A stretch of DNA of 64,000 nt from LMUY01 sp964242215 (lineage in GTDB: Bacteria > Pseudomonadota > Alphaproteobacteria > Acetobacterales > Acetobacteraceae). Positions within the stretch are counted from its first letter, which is position 1. The number at the start of each line of letters is the position of its first letter. The stretch covers positions 1 through 64,000 of the forward strand of contig CAXTCJ010000008.1 in NCBI GenBank assembly GCA_964242215.1, in the 5' to 3' direction. Below the pieces are notes generated by a model that saw nothing but the letters and a program-made list of their open reading frames with translations, did no database searches and was not told where the DNA came from. Below are positions 49,556 through 58,411 of the stretch, in pieces. The translations under genes and the position numbers were made by a program.

Positions 49556-50629
49556 TCATTCAGGCAACAGGATGCAGGCATCGGGAGCCCACGACACGCA
49601 GACGGACTCGCCCGGGGGCAGCGCGACGCCGGCACCGTCGGCGAGGGGCTGGCTGACCAGCAGCATTGCGTCCGAACCGACCCGCACCCGGTGGTCCACC
49701 ACGATGCCGCGATAGGCACTTTCCACGACTTGGCCGCAGACCGCGTTCGGCCCCGACGCCCCACCACGCGCGATCCGCAGCCGCTCCGGGCGCAGGGCCA
49801 CGTGCAGGTCGCCGGTGAACCCCGTCGTGTCGGTCGCAGCCACGCCGCCCAGCGTGGCGAGGTCCAGCACACCGGGTTCGCGGACCCGGGCCGGCAGAAT
49901 GTTGGCGGCCCCCATGAAGGCGGCCACGCTGCGGCTGACGGGGCGCTCGTAGATCTCGGTGGGCGTGCCCACCTGGGCCAGCCGGCCGCGTTCCAGCAGG
50001 CCGATGCGGGTCGCCATAGACAACGCCTCCTCCTGGTCGTGCGTCACCAGCACGAAGGTGGTGCCTAATTGGCGCTGCACGCGCACCAGCTCGGTCCGCG
50101 TCGCCTCCCGCAGGCCGCGGTCCAGGGCGGAGAGCGGCTCGTCCAACAGCAGCAGCTCTGGCCGCGGGGCGAGGCTGCGGGCAAGGGCCACGCGCTGGCG
50201 CTGGCCGCCGGAGAGCGCATCCGGCCGCCGGTCGGCAAACGCTTCCAGCCGCACCAGGGCCAGCAATTCGGCGACACGCCTGCCAATCTCCGACTTAGGC
50301 AGGCCCTGGCGGCGCAGGCCGAAGCCGACGTTGGCGGCGACGCTCATGTGCGGGAACAGCGCGTAGGACTGGAACATCGTGTTCACCGGGCGGCGGTGCG
50401 GCGGCAGGGCCGTGATGTCCCGCCCGCCAAGCGTGACCCGGCCCGCGGAGGGCGTGATGAACCCGGCCAAGCTGCGCAACAGCGTCGTCTTGCCCGAGCC
50501 CGAGCCGCCGAGTAGCACGAACAACTCGCCCCGGCCGATGCCCAGGTCCAACTGATCGAGCGCGGTCCAGCCACCGTAGCGAACCGTCAGGCCGGTGATC
50601 GCGACGTAGGCCGCCCCTAAACTGTCCAC
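49556..50629 (-). CDS. Polyamine-type ABC transporter ATP-binding protein (PotA/PotG-like)
   Basis: 357 aa. Walker A GGSGSGKTT at 41-49, TMFQSYALFPHMSVAANV (Q-loop), signature LSGGQRQRVALARSL near 140, Walker B LLLLDEPLSALD, switch VTHDQEEAL, then GTPTEIYERPVSRSVAAFMGAANIL and a TOBE-type C-terminal domain. GTG start at 50629 follows the potF-like stop by 7 bases. Powers the PotH/PotI-like permeases. Confidence 0.92.
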   Translation of the reverse strand: MDSLGAAYVAITGLTVRYGGWTALDQLDLGIGRGELFVLLGGSGSGKTTLLRSLAGFITPSAGRVTLGGRDITALPPHRRPVNTMFQSYALFPHMSVAANVGFGLRRQGLPKSEIGRRVAELLALVRLEAFADRRPDALSGGQRQRVALARSLAPRPELLLLDEPLSALDRGLREATRTELVRVQRQLGTTFVLVTHDQEEALSMATRIGLLERGRLAQVGTPTEIYERPVSRSVAAFMGAANILPARVREPGVLDLATLGGVAATDTTGFTGDLHVALRPERLRIARGGASGPNAVCGQVVESAYRGIVVDHRVRVGSDAMLLVSQPLADGAGVALPPGESVCVSWAPDACILLPE

Positions 50630-50636
50630 CCCGCCG

Positions 50637-51728
50637 TCAATGACCGGCTTTGAACCGCGCCCACATCCGCGTCCGATCCCGCACCGCGGCCTGCTTCACG
50701 GCGGTGACGGTGAACGAACGGCCCAATGCCGCGGCATCCGGGTAGACGTTCGGATTGCCGCTGACCGCCGGGTCGACCATCGGCTTGCTGGCCGGGACAG
50801 CGTTCGGGTACTGCACGGTGTTGGTCACCCCGGCAATCACGCTCGGCTGCAGGATGAAGTTGATGAACTGCAGCGCCAGATCCGGATGAGGCGCATCCTT
50901 GGGGATCGCCAGCATGTCGAACCAGAGCTGGGTGAACTCCTTAGGCGCGACATAAGTCACCTCGGCCTGCTTGGCCTCCTTGGCGCGCCCGGCGGCCTGG
51001 ATCACGTCACCCGAGTAGTCCAGGCCCAGGCAGGTCTGCCCGGCGGCCAGCGACTCAACCATGCCGCCACTGGCGAAGGTGCGGATATACGGGCGGATCG
51101 CCATCAGCGTCTTCTCGACGTCGGCGAGGTCCTTTGGGTCGGTGCTGGACGGGTCGTGGTGCAGGTATTTCAGCACCGAGGGGATCACGTCGGTGGCGCT
51201 GTCCATCATGGTGATGCCGCACGGCGCCAGCTTCTTCGCGTTCTCCGGCTTCAGCAGCAGATCCCAGCTGTCGAGCGGCGCGTCGGGAAACAGCGCCTTG
51301 ATCTTGGACGGGATCTCACCCAGCCCGATCGTGCCCCACAGATAGATCGCGCCGTATTTGTTGCCGGGATCCGACGTGGCCACGCGCTTGAGCAACGCCG
51401 GGTCCTCACCGGCGAGGTTGGGCAGCTTGGACTTGTCCAGCGGCAGCAGCGCGCCGGCCGCGATCAGGCGGGAGAACGTGGGCTCGGACGTCGGCACGAT
51501 GATGTCGTAGCCGGAGTGGCCGGCCAGCATCTTGCCCTCGAGCGTTTCGAGGCTGTCGTACACGTCGTAATGAAGGTCGACGCCGGTCTGCTGCTTGAAC
51601 TGCTCGAGCGCCTTCGGATCGATGTAGTCGGTCCAGTTGTAGACGTTCAGCACCTTCTCCTGGGCATGCAGGTGTCCGATCAAGCCGAGGGGCAGGAGCA
51701 GCGCGAGCACCAGGATGAGTCGTGTCAT
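50637..51728 (-). CDS. Polyamine-type ABC transporter substrate-binding protein (PotD/PotF-like)
   Basis: 363 aa. Signal peptide MTRLILVLALLLPLGLIGHL with HAQ cleavage. Mature protein starts EKVLNVYNWTDYIDPKAL, the classic PotD/PotF opening. Further signatures: YDVYDSLETLEGKMLAGHSGYDIIVP, KYGAIYLWGTIGLG and TFASGGMVESLAAGQTCLGLDYSGDV. Ligand is probably putrescine or spermidine; the aromatic box residues (W in YNWTDY, Y/W in YLWGT, D in YSGDV) are present in pattern. Ten bases after the gluQ stop on the same strand. Confidence 0.9.
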   Translation of the reverse strand: MTRLILVLALLLPLGLIGHLHAQEKVLNVYNWTDYIDPKALEQFKQQTGVDLHYDVYDSLETLEGKMLAGHSGYDIIVPTSEPTFSRLIAAGALLPLDKSKLPNLAGEDPALLKRVATSDPGNKYGAIYLWGTIGLGEIPSKIKALFPDAPLDSWDLLLKPENAKKLAPCGITMMDSATDVIPSVLKYLHHDPSSTDPKDLADVEKTLMAIRPYIRTFASGGMVESLAAGQTCLGLDYSGDVIQAAGRAKEAKQAEVTYVAPKEFTQLWFDMLAIPKDAPHPDLALQFINFILQPSVIAGVTNTVQYPNAVPASKPMVDPAVSGNPNVYPDAAALGRSFTVTAVKQAAVRDRTRMWARFKAGH

Positions 51729-51738
51729 GCTGCGGACC

Positions 51739-52593
51739 CTAATTGCCCCGTGCACCCTTGAAAAGTGGGCTTTGCGCGGCCAGGCCGAGAATTGCCTCGG
51801 CACTGCGGCCAGCCTCCCGCAGGTGGCGGATACCGGCCGCGCCGTCCCGCTTGGCCAGGCGCTTGCCGTCCGCGCCACACAGCAGACCGTGATGTGCATA
51901 GGCCGGTTCCTTCCAGCCCATCAGAGCCTGCAACAACCGGTGGATTGCGGTGGCCGCACGCAGATCATCGCCGCGGGTGACCAGCGTGACACCCTGCACG
52001 GCGTCGTCATGCGTGACGGCCAGATGGTAGCTGGCCGGGGCATCGCGGCGACCGAGCACCACGTCCCCGAAGGCGAGCGGGTCGCAAGCGAGCCGCCCCT
52101 GCCCTTCTTCGGCGAACGACAACGGCCCGGTGCCGGTCAAGGCCTTCTCCACGTCCAGCCGCCAGGCATGCGGCTGGCCGGCGGCAATCCGATCCGCCCG
52201 CTCCGAGGTGGAGAGACAGCGGCACGTCCCGGGATAGAGCGGCCCCTCCGGACCATGCGGCGCCGTGTTGGCGCGGAACACGTCAGCCCGGCTGCAGAAA
52301 CACGGATACAGCAGCGCGGGAGCCCGTAGCGCATCCAGCACCGCCGCATACTCGGCAAAATGCTCGGACTGCACCCGGACCGGGCCGTCCCAATCCAGAC
52401 CCAGCCAGGCCAAATCCTCCACGATGGCCGTGGCGTAGTCAGGCCGGCAGCGCACGATATCGGTGTCCTCCAGCCGCAGCAGGAAGTGGCCCCCCGCCTC
52501 CCGCGCGCGGCGCCAGGCGAACAGCGCGGCGTGGACGTGGCCCAGATGCAGCAACCCCGTGGGGCTCGGGGCAAAACGTGTGGTGATGGACAT
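51739..52593 (-). CDS. gluQ: Glutamyl-Q tRNA(Asp) synthetase
   Basis: 284 aa. Truncated GluRS paralogue that attaches glutamate to queuosine in tRNA(Asp) anticodons. HIGH-like motif APSPTGLLHLGH near the start, a zinc site with CFCSR and CRC (YPCFCSRADV, YPGTCRCLS), LLRLEDTDIVRCRP, VTRGDDLRAATAIHRLLQALMGW and a KMSKS-like KRLAKRDGA. The anticodon-binding domain of GluRS is absent, as expected. ATG 52593 gives the family N-terminus; ATG 52611 six codons upstream is an alternative. It may form one transcript with the downstream pot operon. Confidence 0.92.
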   Translation of the reverse strand: MSITTRFAPSPTGLLHLGHVHAALFAWRRAREAGGHFLLRLEDTDIVRCRPDYATAIVEDLAWLGLDWDGPVRVQSEHFAEYAAVLDALRAPALLYPCFCSRADVFRANTAPHGPEGPLYPGTCRCLSTSERADRIAAGQPHAWRLDVEKALTGTGPLSFAEEGQGRLACDPLAFGDVVLGRRDAPASYHLAVTHDDAVQGVTLVTRGDDLRAATAIHRLLQALMGWKEPAYAHHGLLCGADGKRLAKRDGAAGIRHLREAGRSAEAILGLAAQSPLFKGARGN

Positions 52594-52643
52594 ACGCGGC
52601 CGGCCAACCATAGTGAGGCCACAGGTCTACAGCGGAGGCGGCC

Positions 52644-53294
52644 ATGGTGGAATTGCAGGCGACGCGATGGGGGCCGGCCTCGGGCACGGCCGCACGGCAG
52701 CTGGTGGTGATCTGCCACGGCGTGGGTGCGAACGGCCAGGACCTGATCGACCTCGCCCCGCACTGGGGCCACGCCCTGCCCGACGCCGTGTTCGCCGCCC
52801 CCGACGCGCCGGAGCCGTACGACGGTGCCCCGTTCGGCCGCCAATGGTGGGCGATCGGCGACCGCGACCCGGCCCGCATGACCGCCGGGGCCGCCGCCGC
52901 CCGCCCGCTGCTCGACGCCTTCATCGACGGCGAACTGACCCGATTGGGCCTGCCCGCCGACGCCTATGCGCTGATGGGGTTCAGCCAGGGCGCCATGATG
53001 GTGCTCTACGCCGGCCTACGCCGCACCACGGCACCGAAAACGATCATGGCCTATTCCGGCGCCCTGATCGCCCCGGAGCAACTCGCCGCCCGCACGAACA
53101 GCGCCCCGGTGCTGCTGGTGCATGGCGAAACGGACGACGTGGTGCCCGCTTTCCGCTCGCGCGACGCCGAGGCGGCCCTGCGTGCGGCGGGCGTTCCGGT
53201 GCGGTCGGTGTTCACACCTGGTCTGGGCCATTCGATCGATGAGCCGGGCGTCGAGACCGGTGCGGACGCCCTGCGGCAAGCCTTCGGACTGTGA
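52644..53294 (+). CDS. Alpha/beta-hydrolase, carboxylesterase/phospholipase family
   Basis: 216 aa. Abhydrolase_2 family. Nucleophile elbow GFSQGA with Ser near 113, catalytic Asp in ETDDVVP and His in GLGHSID. Also VICHGVGANGQDLIDL with the oxyanion loop and GRQWWAIGDRDP typical of this group. Hydrolyses short acyl esters or lysophospholipids; physiological substrate unknown. ATG 52644, divergent from gluQ with 50 bases between. Confidence 0.9.
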   Translation: MVELQATRWGPASGTAARQLVVICHGVGANGQDLIDLAPHWGHALPDAVFAAPDAPEPYDGAPFGRQWWAIGDRDPARMTAGAAAARPLLDAFIDGELTRLGLPADAYALMGFSQGAMMVLYAGLRRTTAPKTIMAYSGALIAPEQLAARTNSAPVLLVHGETDDVVPAFRSRDAEAALRAAGVPVRSVFTPGLGHSIDEPGVETGADALRQAFGL

Positions 53295-53431
53295 CGGAGT
53301 TGTGAAAAACGGGAGGCTGCCTTGCGGCACGGGAAAGTGTCTGCGATAAGCGCCTCGGGTTATGGCGGCATAGATCTGGCGGTCCAGCCTTGTTGCGATC
53401 CTAGTTCTAGCGCCGCTTCCGGAAGGAGCGC

Positions 53432-53998
53432 GTGTTGCCTGACGGCGGAATGCACTACCCGGCTTTGGTTCTGAACGCGGATTTCCGCCCCCTCTCGTAT
53501 TTCCCACTCTCGGTCTGGGCGTGGCAGGATGCGGTTAAGGCGGTTTTCCTGGACCGAGTTTCCGTGCTCAACGAGTATGAGGTCGCGGTACGGTCGCCCT
53601 CGTTGTCGATGCGGCTCCCGAGCGTGATCGCGTTGAAAGAATACATTCCCGCCGCGCGTCGCCCGGCCTTCACGCGGTTCAACGTGTTCCTGCGCGATGC
53701 CTTCTCGTGCCAGTACTGCCACGACCGGCTCCCCACCCACGATCTGACGTTCGACCACGTGATCCCACGCAGCCGCGGCGGCCGCACGACGTGGGAGAAC
53801 GTCGTGACGGCCTGCGGGTCCTGCAATCTGCTGAAGGGCTCGCGCCTACCACGGGAATGCCACATGCACCCCCGCCTGACCCCGCGGCAGCCCTCCACGT
53901 GGGAGCTTCAGGAGAACGGCCGAGCATTCCCGCCAAATTACCTGCACGAGAGCTGGCGCGACTACCTGTATTGGGACTCGGAACTGCTCGACAGCTGA
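53432..53998 (+). CDS. HNH endonuclease family protein
   Basis: 188 aa, GTG start with GGAAGGAG upstream. N-terminal domain YPALVLNADFRPLSYFPLSVWAWQDAVKAV..RVSVL and a C-terminal HNH nuclease with zinc ribbons: CQYC, LTFDHVIPRSRGGRTTWENVV and ACGSCNLLKG. This protein type is conserved as a chromosomal single-copy gene in many alphaproteobacteria and is not linked to a mobile element here. Its cellular role is not established; nucleic-acid cleavage is assumed from the fold. Confidence 0.85.
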   Translation: MLPDGGMHYPALVLNADFRPLSYFPLSVWAWQDAVKAVFLDRVSVLNEYEVAVRSPSLSMRLPSVIALKEYIPAARRPAFTRFNVFLRDAFSCQYCHDRLPTHDLTFDHVIPRSRGGRTTWENVVTACGSCNLLKGSRLPRECHMHPRLTPRQPSTWELQENGRAFPPNYLHESWRDYLYWDSELLDS

Positions 53999-54020
53999 GT
54001 TCGCCCGGGCCAACTAGGCC

Positions 54021-54159
54021 CGTCATGCCAGGGCTTGACCCTGGTATCCACGGGTTTGCGCAGACACCGGCCATGCCGGGTTACACGCGACGGTGCCATT
54101 ACTCTTCTGACGTCACGAGCCCAACCGCGTGGATACCAGGGTCAAGCCCTGGCATGACG
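54021..54159. repeat. Long inverted repeat, family B, copy 3
   Basis: Best-preserved copy: left arm CGTCATGCCAGGGCTTGACC onward, right arm the exact complement to 54159, central loop with GACGTCA. It lies between convergent HNH and coq7 genes, a place where a bidirectional terminator would be expected. Confidence 0.88.
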
Positions 54160-54170
54160 GGAAAGGGCTG

Positions 54171-54713
54171 CTAAACCCGCTCGCTCACCGCGATCGCGAC
54201 CTTGCAGCCCAGCTTGATCACCCGGCTCATCAGCGCATAGGCGGGCGCCAACTCCGCCTCGTTCTCCAGCCCGATGTCGCGGTGCTCCAGCTCCTCCTCG
54301 CGGAACTTTTCGATCGTGGAGCGCAACCCGGCCTCGTCATCCTCCAAGCTCGCGGCCTGCTCGGCGTAGTGTTCGTCGATCGCCTCCTCCACCGCGACGG
54401 TGCAGGCCATCGCGCCACGCTCGCCGATCGCGGCCGAGAGCGCCCCGAGTGCGAAGCCGGCCACATGCCACAGCGGCAGCAGCGCGGTCGGCCGCACCCG
54501 ACGATCGGCGATCAGGCCGGCGAAGGTGCGCTCGTGCACGACCTCCTGCTCCAGCATGTGGTGCAGCAATTCGGCCTTGCTGCTGCGGCCCAGCACGGCC
54601 AGCTGGCCCTTGTAGATCCGCACCGCGCCATACTCGCCGGCGTGGTCGACGCGGATCATGCGCGCCAGGCGGTCAGCTTGCGTGGGATCGCCGGGTAGGG
54701 TCGAGGCGCTCAT
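54171..54713 (-). CDS. coq7: Demethoxyubiquinone hydroxylase (Coq7 type)
   Basis: 180 aa. Di-iron carboxylate enzyme for the C6 hydroxylation step of ubiquinone biosynthesis. Iron-ligand motifs in order: RVDHAGEYGAVRIY, HHMLEQEVVHERTF, AVEEAIDEHYAEQ and EELEHRDIG. Two of the helices are amphipathic, consistent with a membrane-peripheral protein. ATG 54713 lies 41 bases inside the end of dsbB, so the two genes are probably co-translated. Confidence 0.92.
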   Translation of the reverse strand: MSASTLPGDPTQADRLARMIRVDHAGEYGAVRIYKGQLAVLGRSSKAELLHHMLEQEVVHERTFAGLIADRRVRPTALLPLWHVAGFALGALSAAIGERGAMACTVAVEEAIDEHYAEQAASLEDDEAGLRSTIEKFREEELEHRDIGLENEAELAPAYALMSRVIKLGCKVAIAVSERV

Positions 54714-55203
54714 TGGGGGCTCCATACGGCTTGGGTCGTAGCAGCGAGATGGCGAGGAACAGGCCGAACACCAGGGCGGCCAGCCCATTCATCGCCGCCA
54801 TGGAGACGGGAAGGCCCGGCACCAGGAACGTCGGGTCGTCGCAGGGTTTGGCCGGGTGCGCGGGCATGCGGGCCAGTCGCTCGGCAATCGAACCGCCCCC
54901 CAGATTGGGCGCGGCACATTCCGGCAGCGGGCTCGGCCACCATTTTTGCTCCACCCCGACATGCACGGAGGCAAACACCACCGACGCCGCCATGCACAGC
55001 ACGACGCCCCACAGCACCCACCGCAAACGCAACGGCAGCAGGGCGATCATCGCGAGCACGGCTGCGACCCGGTACGGCCACCGCTCCACCAGGCAGAGCG
55101 CACAGGGCACCAGACCGCCATACCACTCGGACCCGAAAGCCACCGCCAGCGCACCAAGAGTCACGACGAGCGACAGGCCAGCCAACACCGAGGTTCGTGT
55201 CAT
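54673..55203 (-). CDS. dsbB: Disulfide bond formation protein B
   Basis: 176 aa, four transmembrane helices. The first redox pair is PCALC (Cys34, Cys37) followed by ERWPY, and the second pair is in the periplasmic loop (PEC near 96, KPC near 121). DsbB reoxidises DsbA by passing electrons to ubiquinone. Start ATG 55203 (MTRTSVLAG). Upstream neighbour of coq7 on the same strand, linking disulfide formation to quinone synthesis by position. Confidence 0.9.
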   Translation of the reverse strand: MTRTSVLAGLSLVVTLGALAVAFGSEWYGGLVPCALCLVERWPYRVAAVLAMIALLPLRLRWVLWGVVLCMAASVVFASVHVGVEQKWWPSPLPECAAPNLGGGSIAERLARMPAHPAKPCDDPTFLVPGLPVSMAAMNGLAALVFGLFLAISLLRPKPYGAPNERLDPTRRSHAS

Positions 55204-55282
55204 GCACCGCCTTGTCGCCCGCTTCCGCCGCCGTTGCAAACCCCGTAGCCTGACCCGGCACGATCAAGGAGGCGGCGGACGC

Positions 55283-55909
55283 ATGCGCAAGGTTTGGGGC
55301 CGGAAGAACTCCTCCAACGTGATGAAGGTGCTATGGCTGCTGGAGGAGCTGTCGCTGCCGTATGAGCGGATCGACGTCGGTGGCCCGTTCGGCCGCACCA
55401 AAGATCCCCACTACGTCGCGATGAACCCCAACAGCATCGTCCCGACGCTCGAGGAGGAGAACGGGTTCACGCTTTGGGAGAGCAACGTGATCCTGCGCTA
55501 TCTCGCATCCTGCCATGCCGACGGGTCGGCGCTTTGGCCCAAGGACCTGCAGGCCCGGGCCAACATCGATCGCTGGATGGACTGGCAGCAGACCATCCTG
55601 GGGCCACCGGCTACGGTGGTGTTCCAGGGGCTGGTCCGCACGCCGCCGGAAAAGCGCGACATGGCCGCGATCGAGGTCGGCATCATCAATTTGGGCCACG
55701 CCTACGCCCTGCTCGACGCGCAATTGGGCCGCCACGCCTACATCGCCGGGCCGGACTTCACGCTGGCGGACATCCCCGTCGGCGTCCACGCGCATCGTTG
55801 GTTCTCGTTCACCCTGATGCGCCCGGAGCTGCCACATCTGCGCGCCTGGTATGACGGGCTGCTGCAACGCCCCGCCTTCCGCGACCATTGTGCGGCCCCG
55901 ATGACGTGA
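55283..55909 (+). CDS. Glutathione S-transferase family protein
   Basis: 208 aa. N-terminal thioredoxin-fold domain: RKNSSNVMKVLWLLEELSLPYE with the likely catalytic Ser, NPNSIVPTLEE with the cis-Pro and FTLWESNVILRYLA with the glutathione-binding ES. C-terminal helical domain with YIAGPDFTLADIPVG. Cytoplasmic; substrate unknown. AAGGAGG lies 10 bases before the ATG at 55283; a longer open frame upstream is antisense to dsbB and coq7 and is rejected. Confidence 0.9.
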   Translation: MRKVWGRKNSSNVMKVLWLLEELSLPYERIDVGGPFGRTKDPHYVAMNPNSIVPTLEEENGFTLWESNVILRYLASCHADGSALWPKDLQARANIDRWMDWQQTILGPPATVVFQGLVRTPPEKRDMAAIEVGIINLGHAYALLDAQLGRHAYIAGPDFTLADIPVGVHAHRWFSFTLMRPELPHLRAWYDGLLQRPAFRDHCAAPMT

Positions 55910-55996
55910 GCGGCCATGGGCGACCTTGGGGGCACCGCACGGCTGCTGTCCGGCCGGCGGGGTAGCTGAACGCAGGCTCCACGCCATACTACGGCC

Positions 55997-57490
55997 ATGA
56001 ACGATCTCCGTCCCCCGGATGCCACATCGTTGGACGCGATCCGGCGGCGCCGTCCCGTGATCGTCGCCATGCTGGTTTCGACCTTCATGTCGGCGGCCGA
56101 GGTGACGGTGATCAGCACCGCCATGCCGACCATCGTCTCGCGGCTCGGCGGCTTCGATCTGTTCACCTGGGCATTTGGCATCTACCTGCTGTGCCAGGCC
56201 ATCACGACGCCGATCTACGGGCGGCTGGCCGATTTGTACGGCCGCCGAGTCGTGTACGTAGGCAGCACCTTGTTCTTCCTGCTGGGCTCGCTGCTGTGCG
56301 GATGCGCCTGGAGCATGCCGTCGCTGATCGTGTTCCGGGCCATCCAGGGGCTCGGCGGCGGCGGGCTGCTGCCGCTGGCGACCACCATCATCGGCGACGT
56401 CTGCCCGCCCGCCGACCGGCCGCGCGTGATTGGCTATACCAGCGGCATGTGGGGTATCGCGGCAATCGCCGGGCCGCTGATCGGGTCGCTCTGCGTCGGC
56501 ACGATCGGCTGGCAGTGGGTATTCTGGCTGAACCTGCCGATCGGGGCCATCACGATCGCCCTGGTCGCACGCTACTTCACCGAACCGCCGCGAGCTGCCC
56601 CGCACGGCGGCGTGGACCTGCTCGGCAGCGCCCTGCTGGCCTGCGGCGTCGGCGCGGGGATGGCAGCCCTCGTGCAGTGGGACGCGTTTGGCGGCCGCAC
56701 CCTCGCGGCGTTGGGGGTGGCTGCGGCGGTCTTCCTGGCCGCCTTCGCCGTGCGGGAGCGACGGTCCGCCCTACCCATGCTGGCGGCCCACCTTCTGCGC
56801 CACCCGGTGATCCTGGCAGCCAACGCGTCTGGCCTGCTATGCGGCGCATTGGTCATCGAACTGACCGCCTTCGTGCCGCCCATGGTCCAAGGCGTGTTCG
56901 GCCTGAGCGCCCTGGCCGCCGGTTTCGTCTTGGGCTTGATGACGGTGAGCTGGACCACGGCCAGCCTCGGGCTGGGACGGCTCATGGTGCGGCAACCGTT
57001 GCGCTGGGTCGCCATGGGCGGGGCGGCGGCCCTGGTGCTGGGCAGCGTGATCCTGTGGCCGGCGAACAGTATGACGATGCTGTTGGTGGCATGCATCCCG
57101 CTTGGCTTTGGCCTAGGCACCACCAGCCTGGCCTTCACCGTCGCCGTGCAGAATGCCGTGACCTCGGCGGATCGGGGACGGGCGAATTCACTGTATTACT
57201 TCTCCCGCCTGCTCGGCCAAGCGATCGGGGCGGCGGCCCTGGGCGGCGTGCTGAATGCCGGGCTGGCATCCGGCGGATCCGGCACGAGCGGCGCGCTGCA
57301 CGACCTGATGGGCGAGGCCGGCCGCGCAGCCTTGCCCCCCGGCGAGTTGGAGCGGCTGTTGCCCGTGTTGACCAGCGCGTTGCACACGGTGTTCGCCTGC
57401 GGCCTGGGCATCGCCATTCTGACGATCCCGGTGGCCCTGATCGTCCCGAGGCTGCGGCCGGGTCGACCCGGCCTCGTCACAAAAGGATAA
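55997..57490 (+). CDS. MFS multidrug-type exporter (DHA2-like)
   Basis: 497 aa with about 14 hydrophobic segments. Signatures: STFMSAAEVTVISTAMPTIV near helix 1, YLLCQAITTPIYGRLADLYGRR (motif A), RAIQGLGGGGLLPL (motif B-like) and SGMWGIAAIAGPLIGSLCVG (motif C, typical of drug exporters), QWVFWLNLPIGAI. It probably exports toxic compounds by proton antiport; the substrate cannot be predicted. The phnC gene follows after 55 bases. Confidence 0.87.
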   Translation: MNDLRPPDATSLDAIRRRRPVIVAMLVSTFMSAAEVTVISTAMPTIVSRLGGFDLFTWAFGIYLLCQAITTPIYGRLADLYGRRVVYVGSTLFFLLGSLLCGCAWSMPSLIVFRAIQGLGGGGLLPLATTIIGDVCPPADRPRVIGYTSGMWGIAAIAGPLIGSLCVGTIGWQWVFWLNLPIGAITIALVARYFTEPPRAAPHGGVDLLGSALLACGVGAGMAALVQWDAFGGRTLAALGVAAAVFLAAFAVRERRSALPMLAAHLLRHPVILAANASGLLCGALVIELTAFVPPMVQGVFGLSALAAGFVLGLMTVSWTTASLGLGRLMVRQPLRWVAMGGAAALVLGSVILWPANSMTMLLVACIPLGFGLGTTSLAFTVAVQNAVTSADRGRANSLYYFSRLLGQAIGAAALGGVLNAGLASGGSGTSGALHDLMGEAGRAALPPGELERLLPVLTSALHTVFACGLGIAILTIPVALIVPRLRPGRPGLVTKG

Positions 57491-57545
57491 CGTCCGAAGC
57501 TTAACAGGCCGTGTAGATCGTCGCGCGACAGTTGAGGGGCCATGC

Positions 57546-58364
57546 GTGCTCGTTCTCGATGGCGTGACGAAAAGCTTTGGCAAGTCCGTGGCGGTGTCCG
57601 ACGTGTCGCTGTCCATCCCACGTGGCCAGTTCGTGGGTGTAATCGGACGGTCCGGCGCGGGTAAATCCACCACGCTGCGTATGATCAACCGCCTGGCGGA
57701 CCCGAGCGCCGGCCGCATCACCTGCGAAGGCACCGACGTCACCGCGCTGACCGGGCGCCCCCTGCGGGATTGGCGCCGCCGCTGCGCCATGATCTTCCAG
57801 CAGTTCAACCTAGTCGGCCGGCTGGACGTGCTGGACAACGTGCTGATGGGCCGTCTGACCCAGTCGCCGCCTTGGCGCTCCACGCTCAAGATGTGGAGCC
57901 GCGACGACCGTGCCATCGCCATGGCGGCCCTGGACCAGATGGACATCGCCAACCTCGCCGCCCAACGCGCCGACAACCTCTCGGGCGGGCAGCAGCAGCG
58001 CGTGGCGATCTGCCGCGCCCTGGTGCAGGAGCCGGACATCGTGCTGGCCGACGAGCCGGTCGCCTCGCTCGACCCGCGCAACGCCGCCGTGGTGATGGAC
58101 GCGCTGCAGCGGATCAACCGCCATTTCGGGCTGACGGTGCTGTGCAACCTGCACTCGCTGGACCTCGCCCGCACGTATTGCGACCGGCTGGTGGGCATGT
58201 CGGCCGGCCGGGTCGTGTTCGATGACGTGCCCGCGGCGCTCACCGACCGCGTGGCGCGCGAACTGTATGGGCTGGAGGCGAACGAGGTGATGGAGCGCCA
58301 GCCCGCGCCAGGATCAAACGTCCAGTCGGACATCCTGGCATCCCAGGCCGCCGTCACCGCCTGA
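57546..58364 (+). CDS. phnC: Phosphonate-type ABC transporter ATP-binding protein
   Basis: 272 aa. GTG start at 57546 with GAGGGG upstream; the nearby ATG at 57542 is out of frame. Walker A GRSGAGKST near 35, IFQQFNLVGRLDVLDNVLMGRL (PhnC signature), LSGGQQQRVAICRAL near 145, LADEPVASLDPRNA. It powers uptake of phosphonates or phosphite-like anions with the products of the next three genes. No C-P lyase (phnG-M) genes are in the window. Confidence 0.92.
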   Translation: MLVLDGVTKSFGKSVAVSDVSLSIPRGQFVGVIGRSGAGKSTTLRMINRLADPSAGRITCEGTDVTALTGRPLRDWRRRCAMIFQQFNLVGRLDVLDNVLMGRLTQSPPWRSTLKMWSRDDRAIAMAALDQMDIANLAAQRADNLSGGQQQRVAICRALVQEPDIVLADEPVASLDPRNAAVVMDALQRINRHFGLTVLCNLHSLDLARTYCDRLVGMSAGRVVFDDVPAALTDRVARELYGLEANEVMERQPAPGSNVQSDILASQAAVTA

Positions 58365-58411
58365 CGACACGCCTACGCCTCAGTGATTTTCACCCTCCCA
58401 AAGGAGCGACC

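Noticed and set aside
54449..55282. Upstream extension of the glutathione S-transferase frame
   Set aside because: It is antisense to coq7 and dsbB; the family N-terminus and a strong ribosome-binding site mark the start at 55283.
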